64,000 nucleotides of DNA, taken from the NCBI GenBank assembly GCA_028554645.1, contig JAQOOI010000076.1, positions 992,001-1,056,000 on the forward strand, given 5' to 3'. Positions within the stretch are counted from its first letter, which is position 1; each line of letters starts with the position of its first letter. Both the position numbers and the translations under genes were made by a program. The DNA comes from Omphalotus guepiniiformis (taxonomy: Eukaryota > Basidiomycota > Agaricomycetes > Agaricales > Omphalotaceae). Positions 52,584 to 64,000 of the stretch are shown in pieces. The notes under the pieces were generated by a model. That model did not search any database and had not been told where the DNA came from. It saw only the letters and a list, made by a program, of their open reading frames with translations.

Positions 52584-53600
52584 CCGCACGTGCCGGTAAT
52601 AAACTACTAGATGTTATACACTAGAAGGGCTGGGGCTTCGCGCGTAAGTCATGCATATTGTACCACAAGCCAATCACGAACTGACTCAAATATTCCGAAT
52701 TCAAGTTCAGACATGCATGGGGTCTCGTCCTCAAATGCTCTAGATTTTGTGGTGATACTGTATCAATATCAACTAGATTCCACAGACATTCAGATACTGC
52801 ATAATACCTTGAAGCAACTGTAGTACTAAGACAATTAGTTGTACTGTACGTTCAACGTAAATTTGAATTATTGCCTTTAGGTTTGGCTCCGTACAAGAAT
52901 GTTGTTCGTGGCGTGTTGGTTCGCCCACTTCCCTTATAAGTATCTGTTCCGCAGAATGTTTAGTTAGCACAGTCGCGCAAAGCCAAAAGCGGCCTACCTT
53001 GGTCGGCTGCGATTGGCTATATAAATTTCTTCTAAAAATCTACATAGTGCAAGCGAGATAAAAAGGAAAACACTACAAGTAGCGCTCGCAGGATGGTTGG
53101 TGGCCCATGTCAAATGGATGTAACTACAAATACTACTCAGAAGGTTCGGCACCTCGCCGCTTGCGGCCAAACCCCCCTTCTTGATGAGAAAAGTTCACAT
53201 TAATTTGCAGTCACGTGACAGGAGTACTAGTCCGAACTCGGCAGTGGGCCGCCAGTCAATGTAGTCAATGTCCTGGTTTGACATTATAAAGGCTTACGCC
53301 AGACTTACATCTTCAAAAACTTTTGTTCATTTCCTTATACAATTTCGAAGATGCTGAGACTCTGACTATATCCATGGTATCACACAGTTGCTCTCATTTT
53401 CATCGGCACCTACAACGAAGAATTCTGGTCTAGCATCTAACGAATTCCGAATACTGTAGCCCTATATCCGAATGCGCTGGATCATGAGAAGGCATTTATG
53501 TATTGACGCATCGGACTGTATCAAGGGTATAGGCGTCCGTCCACTATATAAACCCGGTCATCTTGATGACCAGCACAGTAATCATCTCGACTCCCTAGTC
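52584..53600. other. 1 kb intergenic region with two TATA-like boxes
   Basis: No gene recognised. A CCAAT-type box read in reverse (ATTGG, 53012-53016) lies directly before TATATAAAT (53018-53026), and a second TATAAA occurs at 53285-53290. Both are upstream of the hydrolase start at 53601. Confidence 0.4.
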
Positions 53601-54902
53601 ATGCATACTTCGTTGATTCGAATTTCCCCCCTTCTCAGGCCTCAACCAGGTCTCTTTGCTCCGGCATGCGCTCGTCGTATGATGTCTCACTACCCTCAAG
53701 CCAGAGTTGTGCAGCGCAGAGTGGATCATCCACGGTTGAAGGCTGGATTTGCCTCCGCGGCCCCAGCCTTGAAAAGCGCAGAAGTGACTAAACCCTGGAG
53801 TCATCATAAAGCAGAGGTGGGCGCTGCTGACGTCTATACATTTCTTGAACCACAAACATCGTCTTGGTATGTTTTCATCACTCCTTACTGGGTGTATTGT
53901 AAACTCTTATCTCCAAGGCAATATGTGCTGGTGGACCCTGTTACTTCTGAAGCAGCTATAATTGACACTGTACTGGATTACAATCCGGCTTCAGGGACAG
54001 TCCACACTGAGACTGCTGATGGCATCCTTGCCTTTATTCGAGAGAAGAATTTGAAGGTCACTCGCATCCTGTAGGTAGTATAAGCAAACTTGATTTCTCA
54101 TTGAACTGACTACACTACCTCAGAGAGACTCATGCGCACGCGGACCACTTGACTGCTTCGCAATACTATAAGACGATGCTTCCTGAGGATGTGCCTATAT
54201 GCATAGGTCAAAGGATTACCCAAGTGCAAAATCATTTCGGCCCTATATACGGCTTCGAGCCCAACGAGCTTGAGAACAATTTTGATGTTCTTCTCAAGGA
54301 CGACGAACAGTTCATGCTTGGTGATGTTCCTTGTCGTGTGATTCATCTTCCTGGCCACACCCCGGATCACATTGGGTATATCATTGGCAAAGCTGTCTTT
54401 ACCGGAGATTCTATCTTCATGGTGAGTCCGATTATGAATTCTTTTCCAATACGACTCATCTTCGTGCAGCCTGACCTTGGCTCTGCTCGGGCGGACTTCC
54501 CCGGGGGTAACGCGAAAGACCTTTATGCTGTATGTTCCTTTCACCCTTATGTGACCTTCAGGAACCGATAGCTGCTTATAGTCTATGAGCCGTCTCATGT
54601 CACTTCCAAAGGACTATATGCTTTTTGTGGGGCATGATTATCCTGTTGAGCGGCCTCATCAATGTATATCCACCGTCGGCGAACACCAGGAGTTCAATAA
54701 GCACGGAAAACTAGGAATCACCGAAGAACAATTTATACATTTTCGCGAAGCTAGAGACAGCATACTTGGAGCTCCACGGCTGCTTCATCCTTCACTTCAG
54801 GTCAACATCCGTGCTGGGAAACTTCCCCCATCCAACTCTGAAGGTAGCATGTGGTTGAAGACACCACTAAAGATAGCCAACCCGAATTTCCCTATAGTTT
54901 GA
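53601..54902 (+). CDS. Metallo-beta-lactamase-fold hydrolase, ETHE1/Blh-like
   Basis: Likely mitochondrial persulfide dioxygenase or a close relative that oxidises glutathione persulfide. The start MHTSLIRISPLLRPQPG at 53601 gives a basic, hydroxylated presequence up to AGFASAAPAL; other ATGs lie upstream at 53472 and downstream at about 53681. Metal motifs: ETHAHADHLTASQYY (HxHxDH), VIHLPGHTPDHIGY, VFTGDSIF, PDLGSARADFPGG, and LFVGHDYP, i.e. all expected iron ligands. The C-terminal lid differs from human ETHE1 and resembles bacterial Blh proteins (EHQEFNKH ... LHPSLQVNIRAGKLPPSN). Five exons, canonical splicing. Its neighbour SSU1 exports sulfite, a product of persulfide oxidation, which makes the adjacency suggestive but unproven. 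Confidence 0.88.
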
Positions 54903-55150
54903 ATGCAGATATTATTCATGATATTAGTATCAGTATCTACTATTATGCACTACTTATGTATAATTGTTAATACCACCTCTCATTGCTTAAACTTCAAAGG
55001 TCTAGGTGTGGTCACAGACAGGTTTGTGGTCGCACAGTCACGCCGTCATAGAGTGTTACTGTCAGCGCCCAGTATTAGTAGTCGTAGACTGGTGGCCATC
55101 TCGAACTTCTCTGGAGACACCATCGTCCTCAACAATTCTTTGCTCGCAAT

Positions 55151-58100
55151 ATGTCGCGGGTCGGATATCAACCTTTAGCCCAGTCTGCAGACGAGGCAGA
55201 TGTTGACGCTGGCGAAGAACAAGTTATACAGCCCTCCACCACACGTGGATTGCGTCGTGCGGGGCGTCCTGGGCACATAGATTTGACTAAATTGGATGTT
55301 GCTTTCAAAAGGTAAGTGTAAGATATACGCTCTCGGTGTGTCTGCTGATCTGGAGTGTAGGTGGACGGAATCTATAGCACAGAAAGTGAAAGTGAAGCGC
55401 AAGAAGAAGAGGACAGACTATTCGAAGAAGCAAATATGGAAGAGCGTATTTGAGCCAACTTTCGTCGCCGCTACCGTCGAGCCTGGGCCTGTTTGTGTTC
55501 TTCTGCAGTCTAAAGCTAGCTGTTCTCATCTCAAGTTCAGGTGAAGACCTTAGACCATGATCCCCCTATGACGCAGGCCGATTATGATTCGTGAGTTACG
55601 TTTGATTGTGCCATAATCATTCCTGCTTAATAGCGTTCTTTTAGACTAGTGAAGTCAGTCAAGAATGCCATAGCTGAGGGTATTCATCCGAAAATGATTA
55701 CGAAGGGGAGCAGTGGCTCCTATTTTGCGCGCGCGAAGGATGAGCATGGACGGGTGCGAACCGTAGCGTGCGGATGCATATATTTCTTGTTCGTCGGCTG
55801 TCGCTAAACAATGGGTATTCTAGGGTATTCAAGCCCAAGGACGAGGAGCCATACGGTCATTTGAATCCCAAGGTGAGACCTTAACCAGAACTCAAGTCTA
55901 ATGTGCAAATATACTGTCTCTATAGACTACCAAATGGATTCATCGACAGTTCAGATGGATTATTCCTTTTGGCCGGGCATGTCTAATCCCCAATCTGAGG
56001 TCAGTTAAAAACTCTACCTGAATCATTTTCACAGTGTTCACGGCGTTCAAGTTATATCTCAGAAGCAGCCGCATCTCTATTGGATCAACGTCTGAATCTT
56101 AACATTGTCCCGCCTACGCAACTTGTCTCGTTGTCAAGTCCGGTGAGTAACTATCGAAACAATGGGTTTTGGGATTACTAATTATCTACAAAGGCATTCT
56201 TCTATGACTGGCTCGACCGAACAGCGGCGAAAAAAGGCAAATCTTTACCAGAAAAGATAGGCAGCATGCAGTATTTCTTACATGGATATACAGGTAATTG
56301 TCGCCTATCTCTGAAGATATTCAAGCTTTCTGACTTCTTCTCCCGTTTAGATGCCTCTGAATTTCTGCGAAAACATCCATGGCCAGGCCGTGCCATCGTG
56401 GACACATTTGACGACTCAACACACAGGCGTGGAAGCTACAGCAAGAAAGTAATGAATGCTCTTAAAGTGGTTTGTGGCAGGGCAGGCGATGTTGAAGACG
56501 TGTATGATGACTACGAAGAGGAAAGACTATACGATGCTACAGAGTCGAACGGACATCGACCTTTCTATTGGAGCCCCGTACTGCAGCAGAGTTTCAGAGA
56601 AGAGCTTGAAAAGCTCGTCTAAGTCTGTGTTATTGCTCTCTTTTATTGACGGTGTTTGTACACCTATAGGCTCGTCATTCTGGGTGAGTTGTGTAGAAGT
56701 TGGGAGATTCATGATGATTGACTTCCACAGATTATCTCATGCTGAATACGGACCGAGGTGCGGACAACTACATGATCAAGTATTGCGAAGGTGAAATTGA
56801 GAAACAACTTATTGATGTCGCACCATCCCGTTCTACTCGAGAAATGCCTGTGATGAATACATTGCGAGGCAGTTCTGCGGATTCCGTACGGCCAAAGATC
56901 ACTCTGACCGCCCCTGCTCCTCCTTCAAATTCTGCGTCGGGAGATTATACACGGCGACCACACATTCACATTGCTGCAATAGACAACTCGCTGTCCTTCC
57001 CCCATGAACACCCTCAAGGCTGGAGATCATATACTTATGGCTGGTTGTACCTACCTGTCTCAATAATCGGAAGGCCTTTTTCCGAGAGCACTAGGAGCCA
57101 TTTTTTGCCGCTTCTGACATCAAAAGTTTGGTGGGAGGAGACCACATTTCAGTTGCAAAATCTTTTCGCTGTCGACAAAGATTTCAACTTGAAAATGTTC
57201 AAGGTAAAGCTATTTCTTTGTGTTCTACTCACTTGTACTGATTTACCTGTAGCGCCAACTTGCTGTCATCAAAGGCAAGCTTAAAGGAATGCAGTATCGA
57301 CGCCTTCTGATTATAGTACTGCATAGGTCAAGCCCTGAATATTGTGCAATCCCTAAGACATGCTGTAAGTGAATGTTTAAATCTAGTATTCGATTCTCTA
57401 ATCATCTCATCAGGACGAAGGTATGAGAACCATGCGTGATGGTCAGAAAACTACTCACCTGAGGATGAGCAGGCCCTTTGGAACTGACTCGGAGAACCAA
57501 AATGCTGGTATGGGACGACGAGCTTGAAATTCCAGAGGATACATCATCAGCGGAAGAAACCATCAATGGTCCTCTTTCAGCATCGCCGATACTTTCAATC
57601 AGTAGTGTACCCCTTCCACAAAGGACTCGTAGTCAAAGTACCAGTAGCGAATTCCCACCACCGATGAAAAGAAACTCGACAGATGCTTCAGGTACTCCTC
57701 GGCCAGTGCCATTTGCTGCCAAATTCCAGCGTGTACATCCCGGGACTACTGGTGTTACTGTTCTGGAACATCTCGAACGGCTTGATGCAGTTGAGGCCAG
57801 TCTACAAAGGCTTGCTCGTGGCGAGGATGTTGAGGAAGTCGACGTCGGCGAATCCTCTTCTGCACCCAGACAATCACACGTAGCGTCTCACTCACAAATC
57901 GCCTCTTCCTCGTCCAATCAACCAATGTCGCCTTTCTCACCTCCAGGAAGTCCATTACCGACTGTACATGAGGTCTCGTCCTCGTCAAGCTCTATAGCCG
58001 AAGATGACCTGGCTCTATTATCAAAGTCAACGTCGCATGTGGAAGGGTCTGTTGGACGCCATACCCGTTGGGCCAGTCAAGGCAGAGGAATAGATTGGTT

Positions 58101-58242
58101 ACGAGATAACGAAACACAAGTCACACGAACGGCGGTGGTAGAGGTGAGAGTACTGCTTTCCTCAGTTTTCTAAATATCTCCTCACTTGGTGTCCCAGCGT
58201 TTGGAAATGGTTACCAAGAAGCCACTGTGCTCCTGCTGGTGA
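55151..58242 (+). CDS. LSB6: Phosphatidylinositol 4-kinase type II
   Basis: Membrane-associated lipid kinase producing PI4P on endosome/Golgi membranes (PI4K2A in animals, Lsb6 in yeast). The start MSRVGYQPLAQSADEADV at 55151. Motifs: GSSGSYFARAK (glycine loop), [20 protein letters not shown] (ATP lysine), RACLIPNLSYISEAAASLLD, LNIVPPTQLVSL, EKIGSMQYFLHGYTDASEFL, EELEKLV - ILDYLMLNTDRGADNYMIKYCEG (catalytic loop), HIAAIDNSLSFPHEHPQGWRSY (metal-binding Asp), QLAVIKGQAWNIVQSLR. The C-terminal 230 residues are Ser-rich and end KKPLCSCW. The palmitoylated CCPCC of animals is replaced by IIPFGRAC. A 14-base microexon (56670-56683) carries part of LVIL; the intron before it starts GC and is bordered by a 7-base repeat. 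Confidence 0.93.
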
Positions 58243-58359
58243 CAAGACATAGAGAACAAACAGGTAAAACACTGTTTTCAACTATATAGTTTCAACGAAA
58301 ACGGTTGTGTACATTGGGACTTGCTCGTACTCATTCACGTCAATATAATAATTCATAGA

Positions 58360-59922
58360 TTAGTCGCCCTCCGTTAATAGCCACTGTGCGAAGTTGTCCA
58401 AACGTTTCTTTTCAGCCTCATCTCCCTCTGCTTCATCATCATCAGCTACTCCGCTTCGTTTAAATCTCTGCTTGCCCGAGTATAAGTCTGCCTCAATTTT
58501 ACGCCCGTCGAAGAACCGACCATTCATTTTCTATTGTAACAATAAACTTAATGAGACGGTTTTACTGCAGGAAACAGACGTACGAGGACACAAGCTTGAG
58601 CACTGAGTGGGTCACGGAACTTGACGGTCATTACGCCGTCTTTTTCTTTCTGTAACAATCAAATGCGAACTCGTCAACTCTGTTAGGGATCAGCCAATAA
58701 ACCCTAGACGTACATCGTATAATACGACATTTGTTACCTCGCCAAGGGAAGAGCATTCATCTCGGACCTCATCCTTCAACTCAAGAAGCAGTGCAGCGTC
58801 TTCGTCCAACTCTTGTAAAGTAAACATATGCTTCAGGACAACAACGCGGCTGTGTTTGTTGATGGCGTTGACGTCATCAGAAGGATCCAGCGAAGGCCCG
58901 AAGCCATCTTCATCGTTCCACTCTTGAAGTTTCCTGCAGTATCCAGCGTGAATGAAATCTGATGTATTTCACGTCGAACGCACCTCTGCATCTTGACTAT
59001 TCTCCTGGATGCCTTCTTCTTATCCACAGTTTTTCTTTGATGATCTCCATTTCCTTCAGCGCCTCCGGAGTTGCCCTTATGTGTGAAGTCTGCCTTGGTG
59101 ACTCTCATAGTAGTGGATGGGTCTCCGAGCCTTAAATCCATCTCATCCAAGATATTGAGTGCAAGAGGAACCGACTCCTCTTTGAAGTATACCACCAGAG
59201 CTTCTCCGCTGAATGAACCATCGTCCTTGGCATACATTTTCACCTTGGGATCACCTTCGTCATCTTCTTCAATCACTCCGCACTTTGAGAAACACTGAAT
59301 CAATTCGTCCATATCTGTGTCAAGTGGTAGACCAGTAACATAGACTGCAGTGTTCTTAGTCTTGCGTTCTGCAGGAGGCTTGCCCTTCTTGTCGTGTTTT
59401 CCTCGTTTGATCGACGGACCGGCTTCTGATGGTAGTGTGGCTGAGGTGTAGTCCTCGGGTTCCTTGCGCTTTTTAGTTTCGCGTTTGAGCACTGGCGCAG
59501 CAGGCGTCTTGAAGATAATACGCGTCAGTAAGGATTCAAAACACGCTTGGAAGTTGTAGGGCGCACCTCCTCGTCAACACCTTCTATTGAATAGGCTGCT
59601 TGCTGCGCTTTTACGAGTGCTTCATCAATCTGTTGAAAGAAGACATCGTTTCACGAGACTCTATCGAAGGATGTCCAACAGGCACAGACAAGGGGCACCC
59701 ATGAGCCTTTGGCAGCGTCGTATTCCATCTCTGTCCCATCGTCAGTCTCGTAGCGCCATGCATTCGACTCTTTGCTGAAAAATACACTGCGATGCAAGAT
59801 AAGTTGGATAGTAGAGTTTGTTTGACTGAAACTGAATCTAACCGTGGATCATTGGCAAAAGCCGCAGCCTGGTCTGCCGCAGCTGAACCAGCGGCGATAC
59901 TTGGTGGTGGAGCGGAAGACAT
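58360..59922 (-). CDS. Tat-SF1/CUS2-like splicing factor
   Basis: U2 snRNP-associated RNA-binding protein (HTATSF1 in animals, Cus2 in yeast) that binds SF3B1. The start MSSAPPPSIAAGSAA at 59922. A short N-terminal sequence holds the OCRE-like aromatic stretch (ESNAWRYETDDG). RRM1: TAVYVTGLPLDTDMDELIQCFSKCGVI ... SGEALVVYFKEESVPLALNILDEM. The UHM-type RRM2: SRVVVLKHMFTLQELDEDAALLLELKDEVRDEC, VTNVVLYD - KEKDGVMTVKFRDPLSAQACVLKMNGRFFDGRKIEADLY, with the NGRFFDGR (RxF) loop that binds ULM peptides. The end is DNFAQWLLTEGD (stop 58360-58362). It converges on the PI 4-kinase with 117 bases between stops. Confidence 0.92.
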
Positions 59923-60123
59923 GAGACAGTTTACTCTTGTTTGAATCCAAGCTGACAAGGTTTCTATTGCACCCGTTCAACGATCAAGTTATAAGTACAG
60001 GTTATAAGACTCGGTTCGTGTTCTGTTACGAATAGCCGTTTCACAGTGGTCGATCCAAGCCGCGGCGGCCAATGGGTCTCTAAAAGTAATGGAAACTCTA
60101 CACGTCAGATTCAGGTTGTAGCA

Positions 60124-60822
60124 CTACTTGTACATATGCATCGGAAAGTACGCGTGAGGATCATGGGGGGCATCTGCCGACCTCTCAGGAATCCAACGTT
60201 TAAAGGCATGAGGCACCTTCGGAGGTAGCTTGGACTCAGTGTAGACCTTGCTGGTTGAAGTTATTGTGGAAATAGCTTGTGCAAGCTCAACAGCTTCACG
60301 AGGTGTCGAGACTGCCGTGGACGCATCTGCCTGGCCTTCGGTCGGAGCAGCGACACTGGAAAGCGTTAGATGAGTTTCCGGGAAAAGGGTGACAGGATAT
60401 ACCACGCACGCTTGAGGGGTAGAATGTTCAATTAGGAGCGAAGAAAGACCATTCTGGGTGACCACAGACAACTGTGGATAAGCACGGCGGACATCGCGTT
60501 TCCAGTACGGATTCTGAGCAGGATCCGAAGCTGATAAAATATTGAGTTGACAAGCACATTCGTCAGAGACAATACACTTACCTTTCGTAGCAGGAGTGGT
60601 ATATCTTTCGGGCCTCGAAGCAGGTGGTGGCCAGCGATGGACGCCTTGTATTGGGAGACCACTGGAAATCTCAGGGTTCACCACGACCGCATCGCGAAAA
60701 TTGCAGCCAGAACTGAGTACAAGACTACAACAGAAGTTTGTACAACACATACGAAATTTCTTCCAAAAGCCTTTGGGACTGAGATGATATAGAGTAGACT
60801 CTGCGGCCTTCTTTGTGGCCAT
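60124..60822 (-). CDS. Complex I 21 kDa accessory subunit (NUXM/21.3 kDa type)
   Basis: Fungal accessory subunit of mitochondrial NADH:ubiquinone oxidoreductase. The start MATKKAAESTLYHLSPKGFWKKF at 60822; after an intron RDAVVVNPEISSGLPIQGVHRWPPPASRPERYTTPAT; then DPAQNPYWKRDVRRAYPQLSVVTQNGLSSLL, the family hallmark; after a third intron VAAPTEGQADASTAVSTPREAVELAQAIS, ending PHDPHAYFPMHMYK. The similarity to Neurospora 21.3 kDa subunit is in the FWKRWR-like and NPYWKRDVRR blocks. Four exons, canonical introns. The window also holds NDUFS7 and SDHB, but far apart. Confidence 0.85.
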   Translation of the reverse strand: MATKKAAESTLYHLSPKGFWKKFRMCCTNFCCSLVLSSGCNFRDAVVVNPEISSGLPIQGVHRWPPPASRPERYTTPATKGKCIVSDECACQLNILSASDPAQNPYWKRDVRRAYPQLSVVTQNGLSSLLIEHSTPQACVVYPVTLFPETHLTLSSVAAPTEGQADASTAVSTPREAVELAQAISTITSTSKVYTESKLPPKVPHAFKRWIPERSADAPHDPHAYFPMHMYK

Positions 60823-61396
60823 GGTATAAGTAAATGAAATACGAGAATTTCGGTTTATTCCGTGTGTGAGTATCGCTTAGCTCACATGCATATAATCACT
60901 GTCAGCTTTCTTGCCTTACTTATTCCTTCACCCTGCTATACTTATTTTACACCTGTCGTCGAGCTTTCTAGATTTCTCCTCGGGTCTCTTTTGAAACGGA
61001 CAAGAAATGTCAATCACGGGCACCGTTTTCATGTTGATTTGGGCAAAGATTAAGCCATAGAACGTTCTCCTCGTTAGTGACTATGAGTAGTCGCGACGGA
61101 CAAACTCTCGGAAGCTGGACTTTTGACAGCAAAATCTCCTTCCAATGGCACAAAATGGCACAATGGATATGGAGGGTAAGACGTGACTGTTCCGCAGGCT
61201 GCATTTATGTAGGACCAATTGAATTTTGTACAGGGGTCACCCCACCGTTGTCGTTGCTCTCGAAGGTGCAAAATTGCGCAATCGATATGCCACGGAGGCG
61301 ATATCTTTCTCCATGTTTCGATTGCTCAGCGACACGTAAATCTCTACCTTTATAAGCTCTCTCTTTTCATTCATTGACTTGATTCATTATAGCAAC
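60823..61396. promoter_or_regulatory. Divergent promoter, 21 kDa subunit / UPF0643 gene
   Basis: About 0.57 kb with no gene recognised. TATAAG at 61351-61356 lies 41 bases before the UPF0643 start. A short direct repeat ATGGCACAA occurs near 61144-61164. Confidence 0.4.
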
Positions 61397-62255
61397 ATGT
61401 CTTTGACTTTTGCGCACCCTCCTCATCCTGCTGAGCTACAACGGCGCCCTTCGGGCAACGAGCAAACATTCTCTCTTTCCCTTCAGGGTTCCGTCTCTGT
61501 TGCTAGAGACCCACACGATCTTCCTACGTTTGATTCCGAGAGCCTCACAGCACCGAAAATACCCGTGTTATATCTCCCGCCGTTGTTGTCCTCCCTCCCG
61601 GCAAAACTTCCACCTCATTCAGTACCTGCTGAAAATCCGCCTCTCACCACGGAGACGCGATTACCAGACATAGACCCAGCTTCTCTCTCTCTTCATAAGG
61701 CTCTTCATCATTTTCGTCCTCTCGATACCGATTATGCCAGCAGACCTTACGCAGACGCGTTCAATTGGCACGATCTTGTGCTTCCGGAGGACGAGGAGCG
61801 TGAATGGTACTGCGTTGTGTTCCGCAGCAAACGAAGAGCTGGAAGTGATGGTGGCTGTATGCAGACCTGTTCTCCCCTGAGTGTACAGAAAATAACTCAC
61901 TCTTCTAGCTTTGTATGAGGCCGATAAGAAAGCACACGAAGAAGCTGTCGGCAACGGCGGCGTAAGTAAACTCACCACATCGTTCTTCTTACTGACCTTT
62001 CATTTCGTGCTACAGCTCATCATGTACTGGTACGGTATTCCGAACCAACAGACAGGCATGAATCTCGCTACATGCATATGGCAAAGTCGAAAACATGCCA
62101 TAGCAGCCAATTCCCGTCCTCACCACATACGTGCGATGCAACTGGCTGCAAGTTCCTACGAAGTTTACGATTTAGAACGTCACGTCCTTCGTAAAGTTGC
62201 TGGACAACCACACGTTACATTAGAACTGTTTACTGGAGGCGATATTGGTTGGTGA
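61397..62255 (+). CDS. UPF0643 family protein
   Basis: Protein of the fungal UPF0643 family (S. pombe PB2B2.08-like), function unknown. The start MSLTFAHPPHPAELQ at 61397; polar N-terminus (FSLSLQGSVSVARD, PVLYLPPLLSSLP); conserved block LHKALHHFRPLDTDYASRPYADAFNWHDL, DEEREWYCVVFRSKRR; then after two introns LYEADKKAHEEAV, LIMYWYGIPNQQTGMNLATCIWQSRKHAIAANSRPHHIRAMQLAASSYEVYDLERHVLRKVAG and the end LFTGGDIGW. The NLATCIWQSR block resembles small-molecule or acyl-carrier binding folds in shape only; I assign no reaction. Stop 62253-62255. Confidence 0.85.
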
Positions 62256-62749
62256 TAGAAGCAGGTTTTACCTATGTATTTGCTCTGACTGTTTGCTGTA
62301 CCGCTTTCGATTATTCTACAACACTTATACCCGTAATTATTCTTCTGCACAGATTGACGATAACTCTCGATACCTTCAGTTGATATTCGCTTACGGGCCG
62401 CCGAAGAGCAATCCAACTTGTGAACCTTGATCTTTCGCGGTATTTTCTTGATTCGAGAACGTAAAACCAGACCACGAATCGCAGGGATGAATTCAACGAA
62501 GATCAATTACATCTAGAGAACCACATGCTTTGAAGTTTGTCGTCAGGATTTCAATTTGGAAATCATTCTGACTTGCAACAGTTTCAACTCTTCACAAGGC
62601 GTCAATGCACATGTGCACATGTGATACAGGTTCATCAACCGTTCGTGTAGGCTTCATTGACACTTGTCGTGTGTGTTGCGATATCACGGGCTCATCAGAG
62701 CAATGGTTATATTAGAGTCGAGCTTGTCTGTTTGCCCACCAAGATCAGT
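62256..62749. other. Intergenic region before the GH76 gene
   Basis: About 0.5 kb. An overlapping alternating palindrome-like run GTGCACATGTGCACATGTG lies near 62600-62620. No gene seen. Confidence 0.45.
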
Positions 62750-64000
62750 ATGGTGTTCTGGTCGCCGACCTCATCAACTATGATTGCAACAGCCCTCTTG
62801 CTCTTTCTGCCAGCTGTCGCTCTTGCTTTCCCTACTCTACATGCGCGCGCCCAGTGTTCCGCAACATTAAGCACTGCTTTAGTATGTATGGTATATTCAC
62901 CTCTACTCGCATCTCGCTGACATGCCGCATCTACTAGAGCGTTGCTCACACCTTGCAAGATCACTACTTCAACACCGGAAACGGTCAATACAACGGCGGC
63001 TCTCTCTGGACGGACGCCGTAAGTTACTGAGTATTGCGATGGCTGTACTGTTGACACAATCTTCATGTGCCAGAACACGCTGGAGGACCTCCACAACCTG
63101 ATGTTGGCTACCGGCACTGATGACTTCTCTACTGTCGCAGATAGTTCTTTCATCGGCCAGTCGGCTTTGAACAGCAACACCAACTGGGCTTCTCTTCTAG
63201 GTGGAAGTAATGATGATGCTGGCGTACGTTCCATCTCAGGAGTCCACACTACTGACCTGTTAAGTTCGCTTGAATTCTTCGTTTAGTGGGTAGTATTGTC
63301 CCTATGGAAGATGGCCGACTATAAAGTGGCACGGGGAATCTCAAACTATGGGTCCTATCTTGTAAGTTGCACTTCGTGATATACCTTCGGACCGGGTGTT
63401 AGATGTAAAAATATTTTTGTATTACAGAACGCTGCTGCCGAGATTTACGATATCATCGCCGGGCAATGGGACGATTCGACTTGTGGAGGTGGAGGCACGT
63501 GTGCTTCGATTGCCCTTGACAATGAATAGCATCAACTAACCCGTTCCAATGTAGTTTGGTGGTCGACCGCGCACACCTACAAGAATGCTGTTACCAACGA
63601 ATTGTTTCTCTTAGTTTCAGCTTCAGGTTATTTACGAGGAGCTGGCCAAACTTATCTTGATAACGCGAACAAGGTAGCAATTCCATGTCTCTGGGCCGTA
63701 TGTTTCGACCACTTACAATATTTCTTTGATAAGGTTTGGAGTTGGCGTGAGTTTAGCGCAAGGTCAGGTTCCCGCCGAGCGTTTTGTTGATATTTTTCGG
63801 AACCAGTGAGAAACTCTGGCATGCGGAACTCACAAGGTCTTTGGAACGATGGTCTGACAGATGCATGCCAGAATAACGGCCAGGTGGGAAATCAAATACT
63901 ATTCACGGCCATACAATACTTACTCGTTCTACTTTTGTCGCTCTCGCTCGTGCAGACTACATGGACGTATAACCAAGTATGAACATTGTGCTAGTTTTCT
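62750..64000 (+). CDS. GH76 alpha-1,6-mannanase, N-terminal part (cut by window end)
   Basis: Secreted or wall-anchored endo-alpha-1,6-mannanase (Dcw1/Dfg5 and bacterial Aman6 family). The start MVFWSPTSSTMIATALLLFL at 62750 (or MIATALLL at 62780) is a signal peptide ending near ALAFPTLHARAQ. Then SVAHTLQDHYFNTGNGQYNGGSLWTDA, TLEDLHNLMLATGTDDF, WVVLSLWKMADYK, the catalytic pair in IAGQWDDSTCGGVWWST, YKNAVTNELFLLVSASGYLR and, across several introns, GLWNDGLTDACQNNGQTTWTYNQ at the right edge. Introns are GT-AG; one removes an in-frame stop between CGG and VWWS. The gene continues beyond 64000. Fungal GH76 proteins act in wall mannan handling or GPI-protein transfer. Confidence 0.92.

Noticed and set aside
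55750..55840. Non-canonical intron in PI 4-kinase before [11 protein letters not shown]
   Set aside because: A later GT donor (GTGCGGATG) gives a canonical intron and a protein matching relatives (RTVA-VFKPK).

Overview
The window comes from a nuclear chromosome of a filamentous basidiomycete, most likely an Agaricomycete. Genes are closely packed (about 30 in 64 kb), lie on both strands without operons, and are cut by many introns of about 50-60 bases with GT-AG ends. Several encode families typical of mushroom-forming fungi: a KRE6/SKN1 glucan-synthesis protein, a CBM1 protein, a proteinase-A-inhibitor-like I9 peptide, a GH76 mannanase and several conserved basidiomycete proteins of unknown role. 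I saw no transposon, rRNA or CRISPR. One intron-containing tRNA-His gene is present. All exon models were spliced by eye from the sequence plus remembered family features, so internal exon borders and starts are predictions.

Layout. 1-3.1 kb: 3' part of SDHB (+), TRM112 (-) and exosome subunit RRP45 (+). 3.2-11.3 kb: GH2 beta-galactosidase, a membrane RING-H2 protein and a J-like hypothetical protein, all (-). 12.1-14.8 kb: GTPBP1-like GTPase (+). 16-22.4 kb: a wall/glycan stretch with KRE6-like GH16 (+), a secreted CBM1 protein (-) and a membrane-anchored GH18 chitinase (+). 22.7-30.6 kb: four-helix membrane protein, tRNA-His, CTL/PNS1 choline-transporter-like protein and two tandem PP2C phosphatases, all (-). 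31.3-32.9 kb: eIF5-mimic protein (+). 33-47.9 kb: Zn2Cys6 regulator, MND1, a large unknown protein, NDUFS7, a PAS-kinase-like kinase and an AlkA/MAG1 glycosylase, all (-). 48.2-58.2 kb: I9 inhibitor (+), unknown protein (-), SSU1-type sulfite pump (+), metallo-beta-lactamase-fold hydrolase (+) and type II PI 4-kinase (+). 58.4-64 kb: Tat-SF1/CUS2 splicing factor (-), complex I 21 kDa subunit (-), UPF0643 protein (+) and a GH76 mannanase cut by the window edge (+).

Functionally this is mostly housekeeping: respiration (SDHB, NDUFS7, 21 kDa subunit), rRNA and translation factors (TRM112, RRP45, GTPBP1-like, 5MP, Tat-SF1), meiosis (MND1), DNA repair, signalling and cell-wall biology. I found no gene cluster that looks like an undescribed system. 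The most unusual signals lie in gene architecture: 14- and 15-base microexons, a start codon alone in its exon, several GC-AG introns, introns flanked by short direct repeats, and a TRM112 intron with no usable GT donor.
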